NCBI GenBank assembly: GCA_003010405.1 | Contig: PJLO01000005.1 | Location: 219,730-283,729, forward strand | DNA: 64,000 bases | Reading direction: 5' to 3' | From: Acidobacteriota bacterium | Lineage (GTDB): Bacteria > Acidobacteriota > Terriglobia > Terriglobales > Acidobacteriaceae | Shown here: piece by piece, positions 18,726 to 27,409 of the stretch | How positions within the stretch are numbered: position 1 is the stretch's first letter | Layout: every line of letters begins with the position of its first letter | The notes under the pieces: model-generated | Database searches by the model: none | The model's input: only the letters and a program-made list of their open reading frames with translations | Told to the model about the DNA's origin: nothing | Position numbers and translations under genes: made by a program

Positions 18726-19820
18726 ATGAACAAATTGCTTCCGGTGCTGCTTATTATTCTTGCTGCCGCGCTCATCGCCGCCGCCACCATTCACTCTTCG
18801 TCGCTTGTTCCGGCGACAACGCCCGAGGGCGCAGTGCGAGCATTGCTTAATCAGGTCAAGGCCCGCGATGCTGTTGGCGCCTACCAATATGTTGCCACTG
18901 CCAGCAACACAGCTCCGGATGACTTCAAGCGAGATGTGTTTGGGCAGGAGAGCAATCTACGAACCTACTCCTCACTACAACTCTTTGACACCAAGGTGCT
19001 GCGCGAAGACGATCAGGAAGCCTCGGTACGCGCCAATCTGGAATGGGCCTCGGCAGTCGGAGCCGTCCGCGACACGCGAGACCTGAAGGTTGTGCGCGAG
19101 GACAACAGTTGGAAAGTGATTTGGCCCGTGCAATCGCGCCCGAAAGTTCCGCCGCAAGTAATTCCCGTCAATTACCTGCGCTGGGACATCGTCACCCGCG
19201 GCCTCGACGACGACTGGGGTGCGCAGAATGTAGACGCGCCGAGGGTTCGCATAATTTCTATGAACCCGGTTGAGAAGGATGGCGACTTCATACTTCTTGG
19301 CGAAATTGAAAACGAGGATACGGTGCCAGGTTTTGTTTCTGTTGCTGCCACTCTCATCGGAAAGGACGGACAAGTAATCGCACAAGAAGAAAGCTTCGAC
19401 AAGATTAGCCACGTTCTGCTGCCCAAAGAGATTTCACCCTTCCGTATTGACTTCCCAAATGTGAGCCGCGATCGCATTAAGAGTGTGCACATGCAGCCCA
19501 ATGCGATGCTGGTTCCTGCCTCGGCTGATCCCGTTATGGGGGTGATGCATCAGGCACTTAATAAAGATGCGCGCGGACACTCCGTGCTCAAAGGCGAACT
19601 GATGAACCAGAGCGGACAGACGGTAAACATTCCGCATGTGCTTGCCACTTTTTATGACAGCGCGGGCAAGGTGATCTGGGTGTCGGACGGCTACGTTGAC
19701 CAGTCTCTCGCGCCGATGACGCCGGTGGCCTTCAGCATTGGTGTGCGCGATGATCTGGCATCCCAGATTCATAGCTATCGCGTCACGGTGAATCAGTACA
19801 CCCGCGACCGGGTGCAGTGA
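18726..19820 (+). CDS. membrane-anchored protein with two FxLyD-like domains
   Basis: 364 residues. An uncleaved or cleaved N-terminal hydrophobic segment (LLPVLLIILAAALIAAATI) is followed by an NTF2/SnoaL-like stretch (TPEGAVRALLNQVKARDAVGAYQYV) and two beta-rich repeats resembling FxLyD domains, about 180-260 (FILLGEIENEDTVPGFVSVAATL) and 290-360 (VLKGELMNQSGQTVNIPHVLATFYD). GGGAGG lies before the ATG. No catalytic motif. Probably an extracytoplasmic accessory of the glycan locus. Confidence 0.65.
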   Translation: MNKLLPVLLIILAAALIAAATIHSSSLVPATTPEGAVRALLNQVKARDAVGAYQYVATASNTAPDDFKRDVFGQESNLRTYSSLQLFDTKVLREDDQEASVRANLEWASAVGAVRDTRDLKVVREDNSWKVIWPVQSRPKVPPQVIPVNYLRWDIVTRGLDDDWGAQNVDAPRVRIISMNPVEKDGDFILLGEIENEDTVPGFVSVAATLIGKDGQVIAQEESFDKISHVLLPKEISPFRIDFPNVSRDRIKSVHMQPNAMLVPASADPVMGVMHQALNKDARGHSVLKGELMNQSGQTVNIPHVLATFYDSAGKVIWVSDGYVDQSLAPMTPVAFSIGVRDDLASQIHSYRVTVNQYTRDRVQ

Positions 19821-19832
19821 CGGGAGCTCTTC

Positions 19833-20684
19833 ATGTTTCCGCTCAGACGCTCTCTTATTCTCGGAATTGTTTGTGCGACCGTGCTGACCTGCGCAGCTCA
19901 GGTGCGCGTTCCGGCAACGGTCCAAGCCGGCTCGGGAACGACGGTGCAGGCTTCCGGTTCCGGCTCAACCATGCTGTATCTGTTTGGTCCCGGCGGCGCA
20001 CTCAAGCGCGAGGTGCAGCGCGGCAACATTGAAATTTCAGGTCAGGAGCTGAAGGTTGCCGGACGCTACACGGTGATTGTTGACGGCGACAGCGCATCGT
20101 TTTTTGTGACTGCCGCACCCCTGCAAAAAATTGCCTTCGTGGCGCATCCTTCTCGCGTGCCCGCCGCTGCCAGTCGAGCAGTGCAGGGCTCGGCCTTTCT
20201 CTTTGATGGTTTCCAGAACCTTGTCCTCACTCCTATTCCGGTCACTTTCCGGCTTGCTGTCGAGGGAGATAACGGCGAGGAGCGGCGCACGAGCAGCAGA
20301 GATGGGGTTGCGTGGGTGCAACTGAACTCAGGACGCCGCAGCGGCCCCGCGCACTTCGTCGTCACGTCCGGCGCAATCCAGGTGCGGCGCATCGTGCAAC
20401 AGGTTGCGGCCGATCCCTGTTCCATTCGCATGAGCGCCTTACGCGCTCCCGACGGCAACATTCTGGTTGAGACCGCGCCCGTCCAGGACTGCTCCGGCAA
20501 CGCAGTGCCGGACGGCACCATAGTCACATTCACTTCTGTGGATGCGGCCGGACGCAGCGCAGTGGACGCAAGGATCAAACGCGGCATCGCCCGGGCCGAA
20601 TTACCAGCTTCGCGCTCGGCCACGCTTTCGGTGGCTGCGGGCGTAGTGCTGGGAAATGAAATTCACTGGGGAGGTGGCCAGTGA
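19833..20684 (+). CDS. secreted Ig-like (invasin-type) protein
   Basis: 283 residues with a signal peptide (RSLILGIVCATVLTCAAQ) and beta-rich modules. The patterns FLFDGFQNLVLTPIPVTFRL and CSGNAVPDGTIVTFTSVDAAGRS are typical of Big_1/invasin-like immunoglobulin repeats. Two cysteines in the mature part (DPCSIR, VQDCSG) may form a disulfide. It lies 12 bases after the previous gene and overlaps the next by 4, so it is co-translated. Likely periplasmic or surface-exposed. Confidence 0.65.
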   Translation: MFPLRRSLILGIVCATVLTCAAQVRVPATVQAGSGTTVQASGSGSTMLYLFGPGGALKREVQRGNIEISGQELKVAGRYTVIVDGDSASFFVTAAPLQKIAFVAHPSRVPAAASRAVQGSAFLFDGFQNLVLTPIPVTFRLAVEGDNGEERRTSSRDGVAWVQLNSGRRSGPAHFVVTSGAIQVRRIVQQVAADPCSIRMSALRAPDGNILVETAPVQDCSGNAVPDGTIVTFTSVDAAGRSAVDARIKRGIARAELPASRSATLSVAAGVVLGNEIHWGGGQ

Positions 20685-21244
20685 TCGGTAGAATCGGCAT
20701 CCGGCCAAATTTTTGGCTGTTTCCTGTGTCTTTGATCGTAATACTCGGCCTTGCCTCGGTTTCACCGGCAGGGCTTCCTGGGGCTCACGTAGCGGCTGCC
20801 AGACCGCCTGTGCAGCTCAGCTCATTTGACATCGCTTCCGCCGTGCCGCGACCTGTCGAGGAGACCACGGCCCTCTCCGTTCAGCGAGACTACGCCCACG
20901 CATGGCAGTCGCTGATCTCAGCTTTGGAATCCAATCGAGCCGATTTGCTGAATGAAGATTTTACGGGAGGCGCACGCCAGCAGTGGGCGGAGGCGATTAG
21001 CTTACAGCAGCGGAACAGGCTCAGCCGTCGCATTGAGGACCACGGGCACCACGTACGGGTTACCTTCTATTCTCCCGATGGGTCTGCAATGGAAGCCACT
21101 GATACCGCCGATTTTGACATTCAGTACTATGAGGGCACCCGGATTCTCTTTTCTGAGCATGTACGGACGCGCTACCTCGTCCTGCTCACGCCAGGCGAGA
21201 ATAGCTGGAAATTAAGGATCTTGCAGGAGGTCCCTGCCAGCTGA
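20681..21244 (+). CDS. secreted NTF2-like protein of glycan operon
   Basis: 187 residues from GTG 20681, with GGAGGTGG ahead and a GTGA overlap with the previous stop. An N-terminal hydrophobic segment (FPVSLIVILGLASVSPA) is followed by a SnoaL/NTF2-like layout: a helix bearing WQSLISALESNRADLLNEDF, then strands RVTFYSPDGS, ADFDIQYYEGTRILFSEH and YLVLLTPGENSWKLRIL. Last gene of the four-gene set; a terminator follows. Confidence 0.6.
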   Translation: MIGRIGIRPNFWLFPVSLIVILGLASVSPAGLPGAHVAAARPPVQLSSFDIASAVPRPVEETTALSVQRDYAHAWQSLISALESNRADLLNEDFTGGARQQWAEAISLQQRNRLSRRIEDHGHHVRVTFYSPDGSAMEATDTADFDIQYYEGTRILFSEHVRTRYLVLLTPGENSWKLRILQEVPAS

Positions 21245-21266
21245 GTGTTACGGGGGATTAATATGG

Positions 21267-21311
21267 GGCGTTCCGAGATTCGCAATGTGGGAACGCCTAA
21301 TTCTTCTCTTT
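21267..21311 (+). terminator. terminator of the plus-strand glycan operon
   Basis: GGCGTTCC...GGAACGCC forms an 8-bp perfect stem (21267-21274 with 21290-21297), followed by a pyrimidine-rich tail TAATTCTTCTCTTT. Confidence 0.75.
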
Positions 21312-21405
21312 GAATTTTGGCCCCGCCATCGAGCTCTGGATATAGCCTAAAATAGAGTTGCTCCGGTATTAAGTCCCGGTGCATCAAAGTATTGGCTTGG
21401 TGAAC

Positions 21406-23562
21406 ATGAAGAATTTTTCCAGCTTGCTCGTTCCCGCTCTTCTGGCGGCTTCGCTTGCCGCAATGGCACAGCAGCCCGCGAGCACTGTGCAGCAGAATGG
21501 GACCGACACCGGTGTTGCGGCTCTCGCCGCGGCGACAGGTAAGGACGCTCAAACCGCCGCGAAGCCTTCGGCTGCATCCGCTCCGACGGCTGCTACGAAG
21601 CAGCCTGACCGGGCTGAAGCGTACTACCACTTCCAGCTTGGTCACATATACGAGGAGATGGTGTCAACAAGCGGTCGCGCCGATTATGTTTCCAAAGCCG
21701 TGAATGAGTATAAGGCTGCGCTGGAGGCCGATCCGTCTTCGTCTTATCTTGCCGCCTCCCTGGCCGAGCTTTACGCCCGCACGGGCAATATCCGCGATGC
21801 TGTGGCTCAGGCTCAGGAGGTCATCGCCCGCGACCCCGACAATCTTGATGCCCGCCGTTTGCTGGGGCGTATCTATCTGCGTGCCATCGGCGATTTGCAG
21901 GGCGGCACTCAGGCTGAGGCTGAGGCCATTGTTCGCATGGCCATCGAGCAATACGAGCAGATTGTCCGCCTGGATCCCAAGAGCATTGAAGACCATCTTT
22001 TGCTTGGCCGCCTTTACCGACTGAATAATGAAACAGGCAAAGCAGAAAGTGAGTTTCGCGCGGCGGTCAAATTGCAGCCGTCCTCGGAAGACGCGGTGAC
22101 TACACTTGCTCTTTTGTACAACGAAGAGGGCAATTTCAACCGCGCCCTGGATATTTTGCAGTCGGTGCCGGAAGTTAACCGCTCACCACGTATCTATGCG
22201 GGCCTCGGTTACACCTACGAGCAGAAGAAGGATTACAAATCAGCGGTAGCTGCCTATCGGAAGGCGGTCGATCTCGATCAGGACAATCTGGATGCCAGGC
22301 GTGGCTTGGCGCAGAATCTGCTCAGCGACAACCAGAATGATGCCGCTCTCGAACAGTACAACGCGATTGCCGCAGCTGATCCCCAGGATGTTCAGACCCT
22401 GCTGCGTATCTCGGAGATTCATCGTCGCGATGGACAATTCGATAAGGCGAAGGAAGCACTGGATAAAGCACAAGCGATCGCGCCTGACTCCATGGAAGTT
22501 CAGTATAATCGCGCGGTCATCGAGGAGGGGTTCGGCAGATTCGACGAAGCCGCCAAAATACTCGAAGAACTGCTCAAGCGCACCGAGAAATCCAACGGCA
22601 TCTACTCGGCCTCTGAACGAAACAATCGCTCCATCTTTCTAGAACGGCTCGGTACTGTCTATCGCGAAGCGAACAAGACTCAGCTTGCCGTGGACACGTT
22701 CCGTAAAATGACCAGCTTCGGCGACGAATTGGCTGCCCGCGGCTATCAGCAGGTCATCGAGACCTACCGCGATGCGAAGAACTGGCCAGCCGCCACGGCA
22801 ACGGCGCAGGAAGCTGTTGAGCGGCTTCCCAATGATCGCAGCCTTCAAATGGTGCTCGCTGGACAGGAAGCCGATACTGGAGATGCCGATGCGGCAATTG
22901 ACCGGGTGAAGGCGATGCTTAACGGCAAGCCTGCCGAAGACCGCGAGGTCTGGATTGCGCTGGCTCAGATGAACAGCCGTCTGCGCCGCTATGCCGAGGC
23001 GGAAAAGGCCGCAGCAAATGCTCTGGAGCTTTCCACCAAGCCGGAAGATAAAAGCTACGTAGTTTTCATTACGGGTTCAATTTACGAGCGTCAGAAGAAG
23101 TACGACGAAGCTGAAGCCTGCTTCCGCAAGGTGATTGCTTCCGATCCAAAGAATCCAATGGCGCTCAACTACCTGGGCTATATGCTTGCCGACCGAGGCA
23201 CCCGCCTCGAGGAAGCGCTCTCGCTGATTCGCAGGGCAGTCGCGCTCGATCCGCAAAACGGCGCCTATCTTGACTCGCTCGGCTGGGTTTACTTCAAGAT
23301 GGGCAAATACGACCTCGCTGAAGCCGAGTTGCGCAAAGCTATTGATCGAATTGACACTGACCCCACGGTTCACGAGCATCTCGGCGACGTCTATCAGAAG
23401 ACAAACCGCCTGAAACTGGCAGCGGCCCAGTGGGAGCGCTCGTTACAGGAATGGAAAAAAACGATTCCCGCCGAAGTCGACAGTACCGAGGTAGCTAAGG
23501 TTCAGAAGAAACTCGACGGAGCCAAAGTAAAGATCGCAAAGCAGGAAGAACACAAAAGATAG
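21406..23562 (+). CDS. large secreted TPR protein
   Basis: 718 residues from ATG 21406 (in-frame GTG at 21379 also possible). Signal peptide MKNFSSLLVPALLAASLAAMAQQ, an Ala/Thr-rich linker, then from about residue 70 onward roughly 15 tetratricopeptide units (AYYHFQLGHIYEEM, AGLGYTYEQKKDYKSAVAAYRKAVDL, NYLGYMLADRGTRLEEALSLI). Periplasmic scaffold of unknown partners. It follows the glycan operon but is separated from it by a terminator, so it is probably its own transcription unit. Confidence 0.8.
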   Translation: MKNFSSLLVPALLAASLAAMAQQPASTVQQNGTDTGVAALAAATGKDAQTAAKPSAASAPTAATKQPDRAEAYYHFQLGHIYEEMVSTSGRADYVSKAVNEYKAALEADPSSSYLAASLAELYARTGNIRDAVAQAQEVIARDPDNLDARRLLGRIYLRAIGDLQGGTQAEAEAIVRMAIEQYEQIVRLDPKSIEDHLLLGRLYRLNNETGKAESEFRAAVKLQPSSEDAVTTLALLYNEEGNFNRALDILQSVPEVNRSPRIYAGLGYTYEQKKDYKSAVAAYRKAVDLDQDNLDARRGLAQNLLSDNQNDAALEQYNAIAAADPQDVQTLLRISEIHRRDGQFDKAKEALDKAQAIAPDSMEVQYNRAVIEEGFGRFDEAAKILEELLKRTEKSNGIYSASERNNRSIFLERLGTVYREANKTQLAVDTFRKMTSFGDELAARGYQQVIETYRDAKNWPAATATAQEAVERLPNDRSLQMVLAGQEADTGDADAAIDRVKAMLNGKPAEDREVWIALAQMNSRLRRYAEAEKAAANALELSTKPEDKSYVVFITGSIYERQKKYDEAEACFRKVIASDPKNPMALNYLGYMLADRGTRLEEALSLIRRAVALDPQNGAYLDSLGWVYFKMGKYDLAEAELRKAIDRIDTDPTVHEHLGDVYQKTNRLKLAAAQWERSLQEWKKTIPAEVDSTEVAKVQKKLDGAKVKIAKQEEHKR

Positions 23563-23570
23563 CTGCCGAT

Positions 23571-23604
23571 CCAGGTTGACGCTTTTAGCTGGGCGTTAAC
23601 CTGG
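23571..23604 (+). terminator. terminator after the TPR gene
   Basis: CCAGGTTGACGC...GGCGTTAACCTGG gives a 12-bp stem with one G-U pair and a ten-base loop. The tail (AAGTCTTTCTG) is only moderately T-rich. Confidence 0.6.
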
Positions 23605-23657
23605 AAGTCTTTCTGCTGGTGTGAATAAATTTCGCTGCCAAGTGCTACACTTCCCCC

Positions 23658-24791
23658 ATGCTGGCTTCCTACGCAGTCCGTGTTGATTCCTCTCTCGGAC
23701 GCCGTTATCCTGAGCCGCCGCATCCTTATCGCGACGACTTCCAGCGCGACCGCGACCGCATCATTCACGCTCGCGCCTTCCGTCGTCTTGAGAACAAAAC
23801 GCAGGTCTTTACCCACCGAATCTCGGACCACTTTCGCACTCGCCTTACTCACACGATTGAGGTCGCACAGATCTCACGTACCATCGCCGGCGCGCTTCAT
23901 CTCAACGAAAGCCTCGTCGAAACCCTCGCACTGGTACATGACATTGGTCACCCGCCCTTCGGACACGCCGGCGAGCGCGCCCTCGACCTGGCCATGCACG
24001 AATCTGGCGAGAGCTTCGACCACAATCTCCATGCGCTGCGTATTGTCGAATCTTTTGAGCAGCGTTACGCCTCGCATCCCGGTTTGAATCTCACCTTCGA
24101 AGTGCGCGAAGGGATCATCAAGCACTCGCACGACTATGCCCCCGAAGCTTATCCCCAATTGGCCGAATACCTGCTTGATCAGCGCCCGCCTATTGAGGCT
24201 CAGCTGATCGACCACACCGACGAGATCGCCTACAATACCGCTGATCTCGATGACGGGTATGAAGCACATCTGCTCACTCTCGATCAGATTCGTCGCGACG
24301 TTGCGATTTTCGATCGTTACTTCCGCCAGGTCGAGAGGGAATTCTCCGCCGTTCGCGAGAAGCTCAAGTTCAACGAGGCGCTCAAGCTCATGTTGAACCA
24401 TCTCGTGACCGACCTCATAGAAAACACCAGCCGTCGCCTGCAGTCCTCTGGCGTACAGACGGTCGAGGACATCCGCCATTATCCCGAGCGGCTTGCGGCT
24501 TTCAGTCCCACTACTAACGGAGAGCGCGCCCAAGCCAAAGAATTTCTGAACCGGAACCTTTATCACAGCGAATCGCTGCGTCCTCAGAAGGCCGATGGAG
24601 AAAAGATCGTCACTGATCTCTTCCAGTACTGGATGAGTAATCCGTACGACCTCCCGACGAGCTATCAGCGCCAATTGGAATCGGAGACCCGCGCCCGGGT
24701 GGTCTGCGACTACCTGGCCGGAATGACGGATAACTACATTATTGATCTGCACAAGAAGATCGTGGGCAACGGTGTGCGAAGCGGCGCATAG
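23658..24791 (+). CDS. dgt: deoxyguanosinetriphosphate triphosphohydrolase-like protein
   Basis: 377 residues. HD-domain dNTPase that releases tripolyphosphate from dGTP or related dNTPs, cytosolic. The family signature FRRLENKTQVF (41-51), His65 (RLTHTIEV), His94-Asp95 (LVHDIGHPPFGHAGE) and a downstream Asp in LIDHTDEIAYNTADLDDG are all present, so the metal site is complete. Length suits the bacterial dGTPase-like subfamily (about 350-400). It is monocistronic, with weak Shine-Dalgarno at ATG 23658. Confidence 0.93.
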   Translation: MLASYAVRVDSSLGRRYPEPPHPYRDDFQRDRDRIIHARAFRRLENKTQVFTHRISDHFRTRLTHTIEVAQISRTIAGALHLNESLVETLALVHDIGHPPFGHAGERALDLAMHESGESFDHNLHALRIVESFEQRYASHPGLNLTFEVREGIIKHSHDYAPEAYPQLAEYLLDQRPPIEAQLIDHTDEIAYNTADLDDGYEAHLLTLDQIRRDVAIFDRYFRQVEREFSAVREKLKFNEALKLMLNHLVTDLIENTSRRLQSSGVQTVEDIRHYPERLAAFSPTTNGERAQAKEFLNRNLYHSESLRPQKADGEKIVTDLFQYWMSNPYDLPTSYQRQLESETRARVVCDYLAGMTDNYIIDLHKKIVGNGVRSGA

Positions 24792-25012
24792 ACTCTACCC
24801 AGTTCAGAGTTGAACTCTATAAACCCTGTAATTCCTACCCACCCTGCCCATTCCTACCGCTCGCGCCGTCTGCTCTGCTTCCTTGTTTTGGCTGAAAAAA
24901 AAGGACTTACCCCATTTTCGAGTTTGGCATTCGAACTGTACTACGAAGGCTGTCGCGCTACCCCCAAGGTGGTACGTAGCCTGAGAGCGGGGTTTCCCGC
25001 CGGAGGAATGTT

Positions 25013-25897
25013 ATGAAGAAGAGTTTTCTATTAGCTTTGCCAGTGGCTGCCATGCTTGCCCTACCGGTTGTTGCACAGCAAAACACCGCGCAGCAAACAA
25101 GCACCGCAACGGATCAGCAGTATGCTACACAGCCGCAGCAGACCACCGATGCCAACACACCGGTGACCTATCCTGACAAGCAGCTTGAACCACTCCAGCC
25201 GCAAACTCACCAGGGCTTCTGGGGCAAAATGAATCCGTTTGCGCGCAAGAAGTATGTGCAGCGTCAGCTTGAACCGATTCGCAACCGCACCAACGAACTC
25301 GATGAACTGACGGTGAATAACTCTCGGATGTTGAAAGATCTTGATGCCCGCACTTCGGCTGGAATCCAGCGCGCCGATGCTCATGCATCCCTGGCCGATC
25401 AGCACGCAGTCGAAGCCGGGAATCGTGCCCAGCTGGCTAATCAGACCGCGCAACAGGCCAGCACCCGCCTGCAGTCCGTTTCGCAGGCAGTGGGCAATAT
25501 CGATCAGTACCAGAGCATCAGTCAGCTTGAAATTCGCACCCGGCCCGGCTCCACGGTCCTGAGCAGGAAAGCCAAGGAAGCGCTTGACGGTCTTGCCGAG
25601 ACCTTAAAGGATCAGAAGGGCTACATCGTGGAAGTTCAGGGCTTTGCGCCAGGCCGTGGCTCGGCCTCAATCGAACAATCGCAGCATATGGCTGACGCGG
25701 TCGTACGATACCTGGTCCTCAATCATCAGATTCCGGTTTACCGTATCCATGAGCTTGGGTTGGGCAACGCCAAATTGCAGGCGGCTTCCGAGTCCTCACA
25801 TGGCAGCCGCGTAGAGGTCACGTTGCTGAGGAATAACGTCGGGGATCTGGCGCAGCAACCCACGCCGTCATCGCCGTCGATGTCACAGCCTCAGTAG
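25013..25897 (+). CDS. OmpA-family envelope protein
   Basis: 294 residues. Signal peptide (MKKSFLLALPVAAMLALPVVAQQ), a Gln/Thr-rich linker, a coiled-coil stretch about 90-160 (Ala/Gln-rich heptads), then an OmpA-like peptidoglycan-binding domain about 170-280 (VLSRKAKEALDGLAETLKD, YIVEVQGFAPGRG, VYRIHELGLGNAK). The classical NxxLSxxRA is partly degenerate (SIEQSQHMADAVVRYL). GGAGG precedes the ATG. It probably tethers the outer membrane to the wall; no beta-barrel is present. Confidence 0.82.
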   Translation: MKKSFLLALPVAAMLALPVVAQQNTAQQTSTATDQQYATQPQQTTDANTPVTYPDKQLEPLQPQTHQGFWGKMNPFARKKYVQRQLEPIRNRTNELDELTVNNSRMLKDLDARTSAGIQRADAHASLADQHAVEAGNRAQLANQTAQQASTRLQSVSQAVGNIDQYQSISQLEIRTRPGSTVLSRKAKEALDGLAETLKDQKGYIVEVQGFAPGRGSASIEQSQHMADAVVRYLVLNHQIPVYRIHELGLGNAKLQAASESSHGSRVEVTLLRNNVGDLAQQPTPSSPSMSQPQ

Positions 25898-25915
25898 TTG
25901 GCGAAGCGCAAGGTT

Positions 25916-25952
25916 AAAAGGCGTGGGCCTTCGGGCTTGCGCCTTTTCTTTT
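25916..25952 (+). terminator. rho-independent terminator of the OmpA-like gene
   Basis: A 14-bp stem with three G-U pairs (AAAAGGCGTGGGCC / GGCTTGCGCCTTTT), a TTCG loop at 25930-25933 and a following CTTTTG tract. Confidence 0.88.
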
Positions 25953-26025
25953 GTTCAGGATCAGCGCTGGCGCAGTCACGAAGCCCGGGAGAAGTCGGCA
26001 AAGACTGACTAATTCGGCGCTTTTC

Positions 26026-26601
26026 ATGCTATCTTTCCCCGAGAAGATGCTATTCCCCGAGCCATCCGAGTTTTTCTTCACCGCCGGTTATGATTCTCCG
26101 ATCGGCCATCTCGATCTAGCCATGAGCGAGCTAGGGCTTTCCATGGTCGCATTCCAAGGCCGGCGGATTACGCCGCACGGCAGTAAGAATGCACGCTGGA
26201 TTGAGGAGCCTAAGCGTTTTCGGGTGGTGATCAGGCAGTTGGATGAATATTTCGCCGGAGTCCGCCGGGAGTTTGATCTCCCGCTCGACCTGCGCGGCCC
26301 CGTCTTTCATCAGCGTTGCTGGCAGGCTCTCTTGCGCATCCCCTACGGACAGACTCGGTCTTACGCGCAACTGGCTGCCGACGTTGGATCGCCGCTCGCG
26401 TCGCGTGCCGTCGGCCAGGCGAACCATCGTAATCCGGTTGCGATAATCGTTCCTTGTCACCGAGTCATCGCCTCCGATGGCTCACTGGCCGGGTTTGGCG
26501 GCGGAGTTGTCGTAAAGGAGTTCCTCCTGAAACTGGAAGGCGCATGCTTCCGTTCATCTGTCTCTGACCAGGGCAATCTTTTTGGCGAATACGCTATTTA
26601 G
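26026..26601 (+). CDS. ogt: methylated-DNA--[protein]-cysteine S-methyltransferase
   Basis: 191 residues. Suicide DNA-repair protein that removes O6-alkyl groups from guanine. The active-site PCHRV (IIVPCHRVIASDGSLAGFGGG) and the Arg-finger helix region YGQTRSYAQLAADVGSP...RAVGQANHRNP are intact, with an N-terminal ribonuclease-like domain (SPIGHLDLAMSELGL). Start uncertain: ATG 26026 or ATG 26047, neither with a strong Shine-Dalgarno. The frame continues open to 25951, but that part is not protein-like. Confidence 0.93.
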   Translation: MLSFPEKMLFPEPSEFFFTAGYDSPIGHLDLAMSELGLSMVAFQGRRITPHGSKNARWIEEPKRFRVVIRQLDEYFAGVRREFDLPLDLRGPVFHQRCWQALLRIPYGQTRSYAQLAADVGSPLASRAVGQANHRNPVAIIVPCHRVIASDGSLAGFGGGVVVKEFLLKLEGACFRSSVSDQGNLFGEYAI

Positions 26602-26603
26602 CG

Positions 26604-26629
26604 CAAAAAACGCCCCGGGAATCCGGGGC
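26604..26629 (-). terminator. terminator between convergent ogt and BON-domain genes
   Basis: GCCCCGG-GAAT-CCGGGGC is a perfect 7-bp stem. Read on the minus strand it is followed by CGTTTTTTGC, so it suits the BON-protein gene; it may also slow the ogt transcript. Confidence 0.8.
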
Positions 26630-26652
26630 AGCTCGATAAGGAGAGTTTGCTT

Positions 26653-27258
26653 TTATCTTTGCGCCTTCTGCGCCGATGTTTCGCGCATGACGCCAATGTA
26701 TGTCACGACCTTGCGATTCCACGCATAACTGTGCGCCAACCGTACCGCCTGCAGGCGTTCCTCGGGGCCGGCGGCTCGGCCTTCCAGTATCACCGCCTCG
26801 TCGTTCACGCTTACCTGAATTGATGAACGCGCCAGTTTCGGATCGCGAGCCAGTGCGCCGGCAATCTCAATCTGAAGGCTATGTGGATCACGGGTATCGG
26901 TCATTGCCCACTCGGGGCGTTCCGCCATCTTTCTGCCAGCCGAGATTGCCTTGGGAGCCTCGTGCTTAACTTCCTCAGTTTTCTCCGAAATCACTTCTTT
27001 TTTCATTTCGACCGGAGCCGGTTTCGGCTTGCTGGCAATCTGCTTCACAGAAACTTTCTGTGGCTTTGGGGGCTTTGCAACCTGTTCCTTACCGGCGCGC
27101 TTTTTTGCCTGCGCCGGAGCCGATTCCGCTGCTGGAGGACGCACCACGCGAGTCGCGCTCTGTGGACGGCCATTGGTTGGCTCAATCACAATTTGCTGCG
27201 AGACTGCCTGGGCGGTGAGCGCCGCCACCAGAGTACAAAGTACAAATCCCTCACGCAT
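26653..27258 (-). CDS. secreted BON-domain protein
   Basis: 201 residues from ATG 27258, with GGGGAAG ahead (an extension to 27300 has no such site). Signal peptide (REGFVLCTLVAALTAQAVSQQ), a Lys/Pro/Ala-rich basic linker to about residue 115, then a BON fold (LQIEIAGALARDPKLARSSIQVSVNDEAVILEGRAAGPEERLQAVRLA). BON domains bind membranes or peptidoglycan-linked ligands. The C-terminus is Arg/Lys-rich. Role in the periplasm unknown. Confidence 0.8.
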   Translation of the reverse strand: MREGFVLCTLVAALTAQAVSQQIVIEPTNGRPQSATRVVRPPAAESAPAQAKKRAGKEQVAKPPKPQKVSVKQIASKPKPAPVEMKKEVISEKTEEVKHEAPKAISAGRKMAERPEWAMTDTRDPHSLQIEIAGALARDPKLARSSIQVSVNDEAVILEGRAAGPEERLQAVRLAHSYAWNRKVVTYIGVMRETSAQKAQR

Positions 27259-27409
27259 GGACCGCTTCCCCGAACAGGTGTAGCTCGACTGAAACTTCAC
27301 GGTAGCTGAGATGCCTGCTGGTCCCTTGCCGCTGCCTTCTTCTACAATCGCAGCCTCGTTTTATTTCTACAGCCTTGATACAGAACTCATGTCGCCGTAA
27401 ACTCCTTCC

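Noticed and set aside
24960..25000. CCTGAGAGCGG string resembling the core of a TPP riboswitch
   Set aside because: No matching upstream or downstream helices of a TPP riboswitch, and the gene that follows (OmpA-like) is not a thiamine gene.
24810..25016. short frame ahead of the OmpA-like gene
   Set aside because: Arg/Ser-rich, no motif, and its end overlaps the Shine-Dalgarno and start of the OmpA-like gene.
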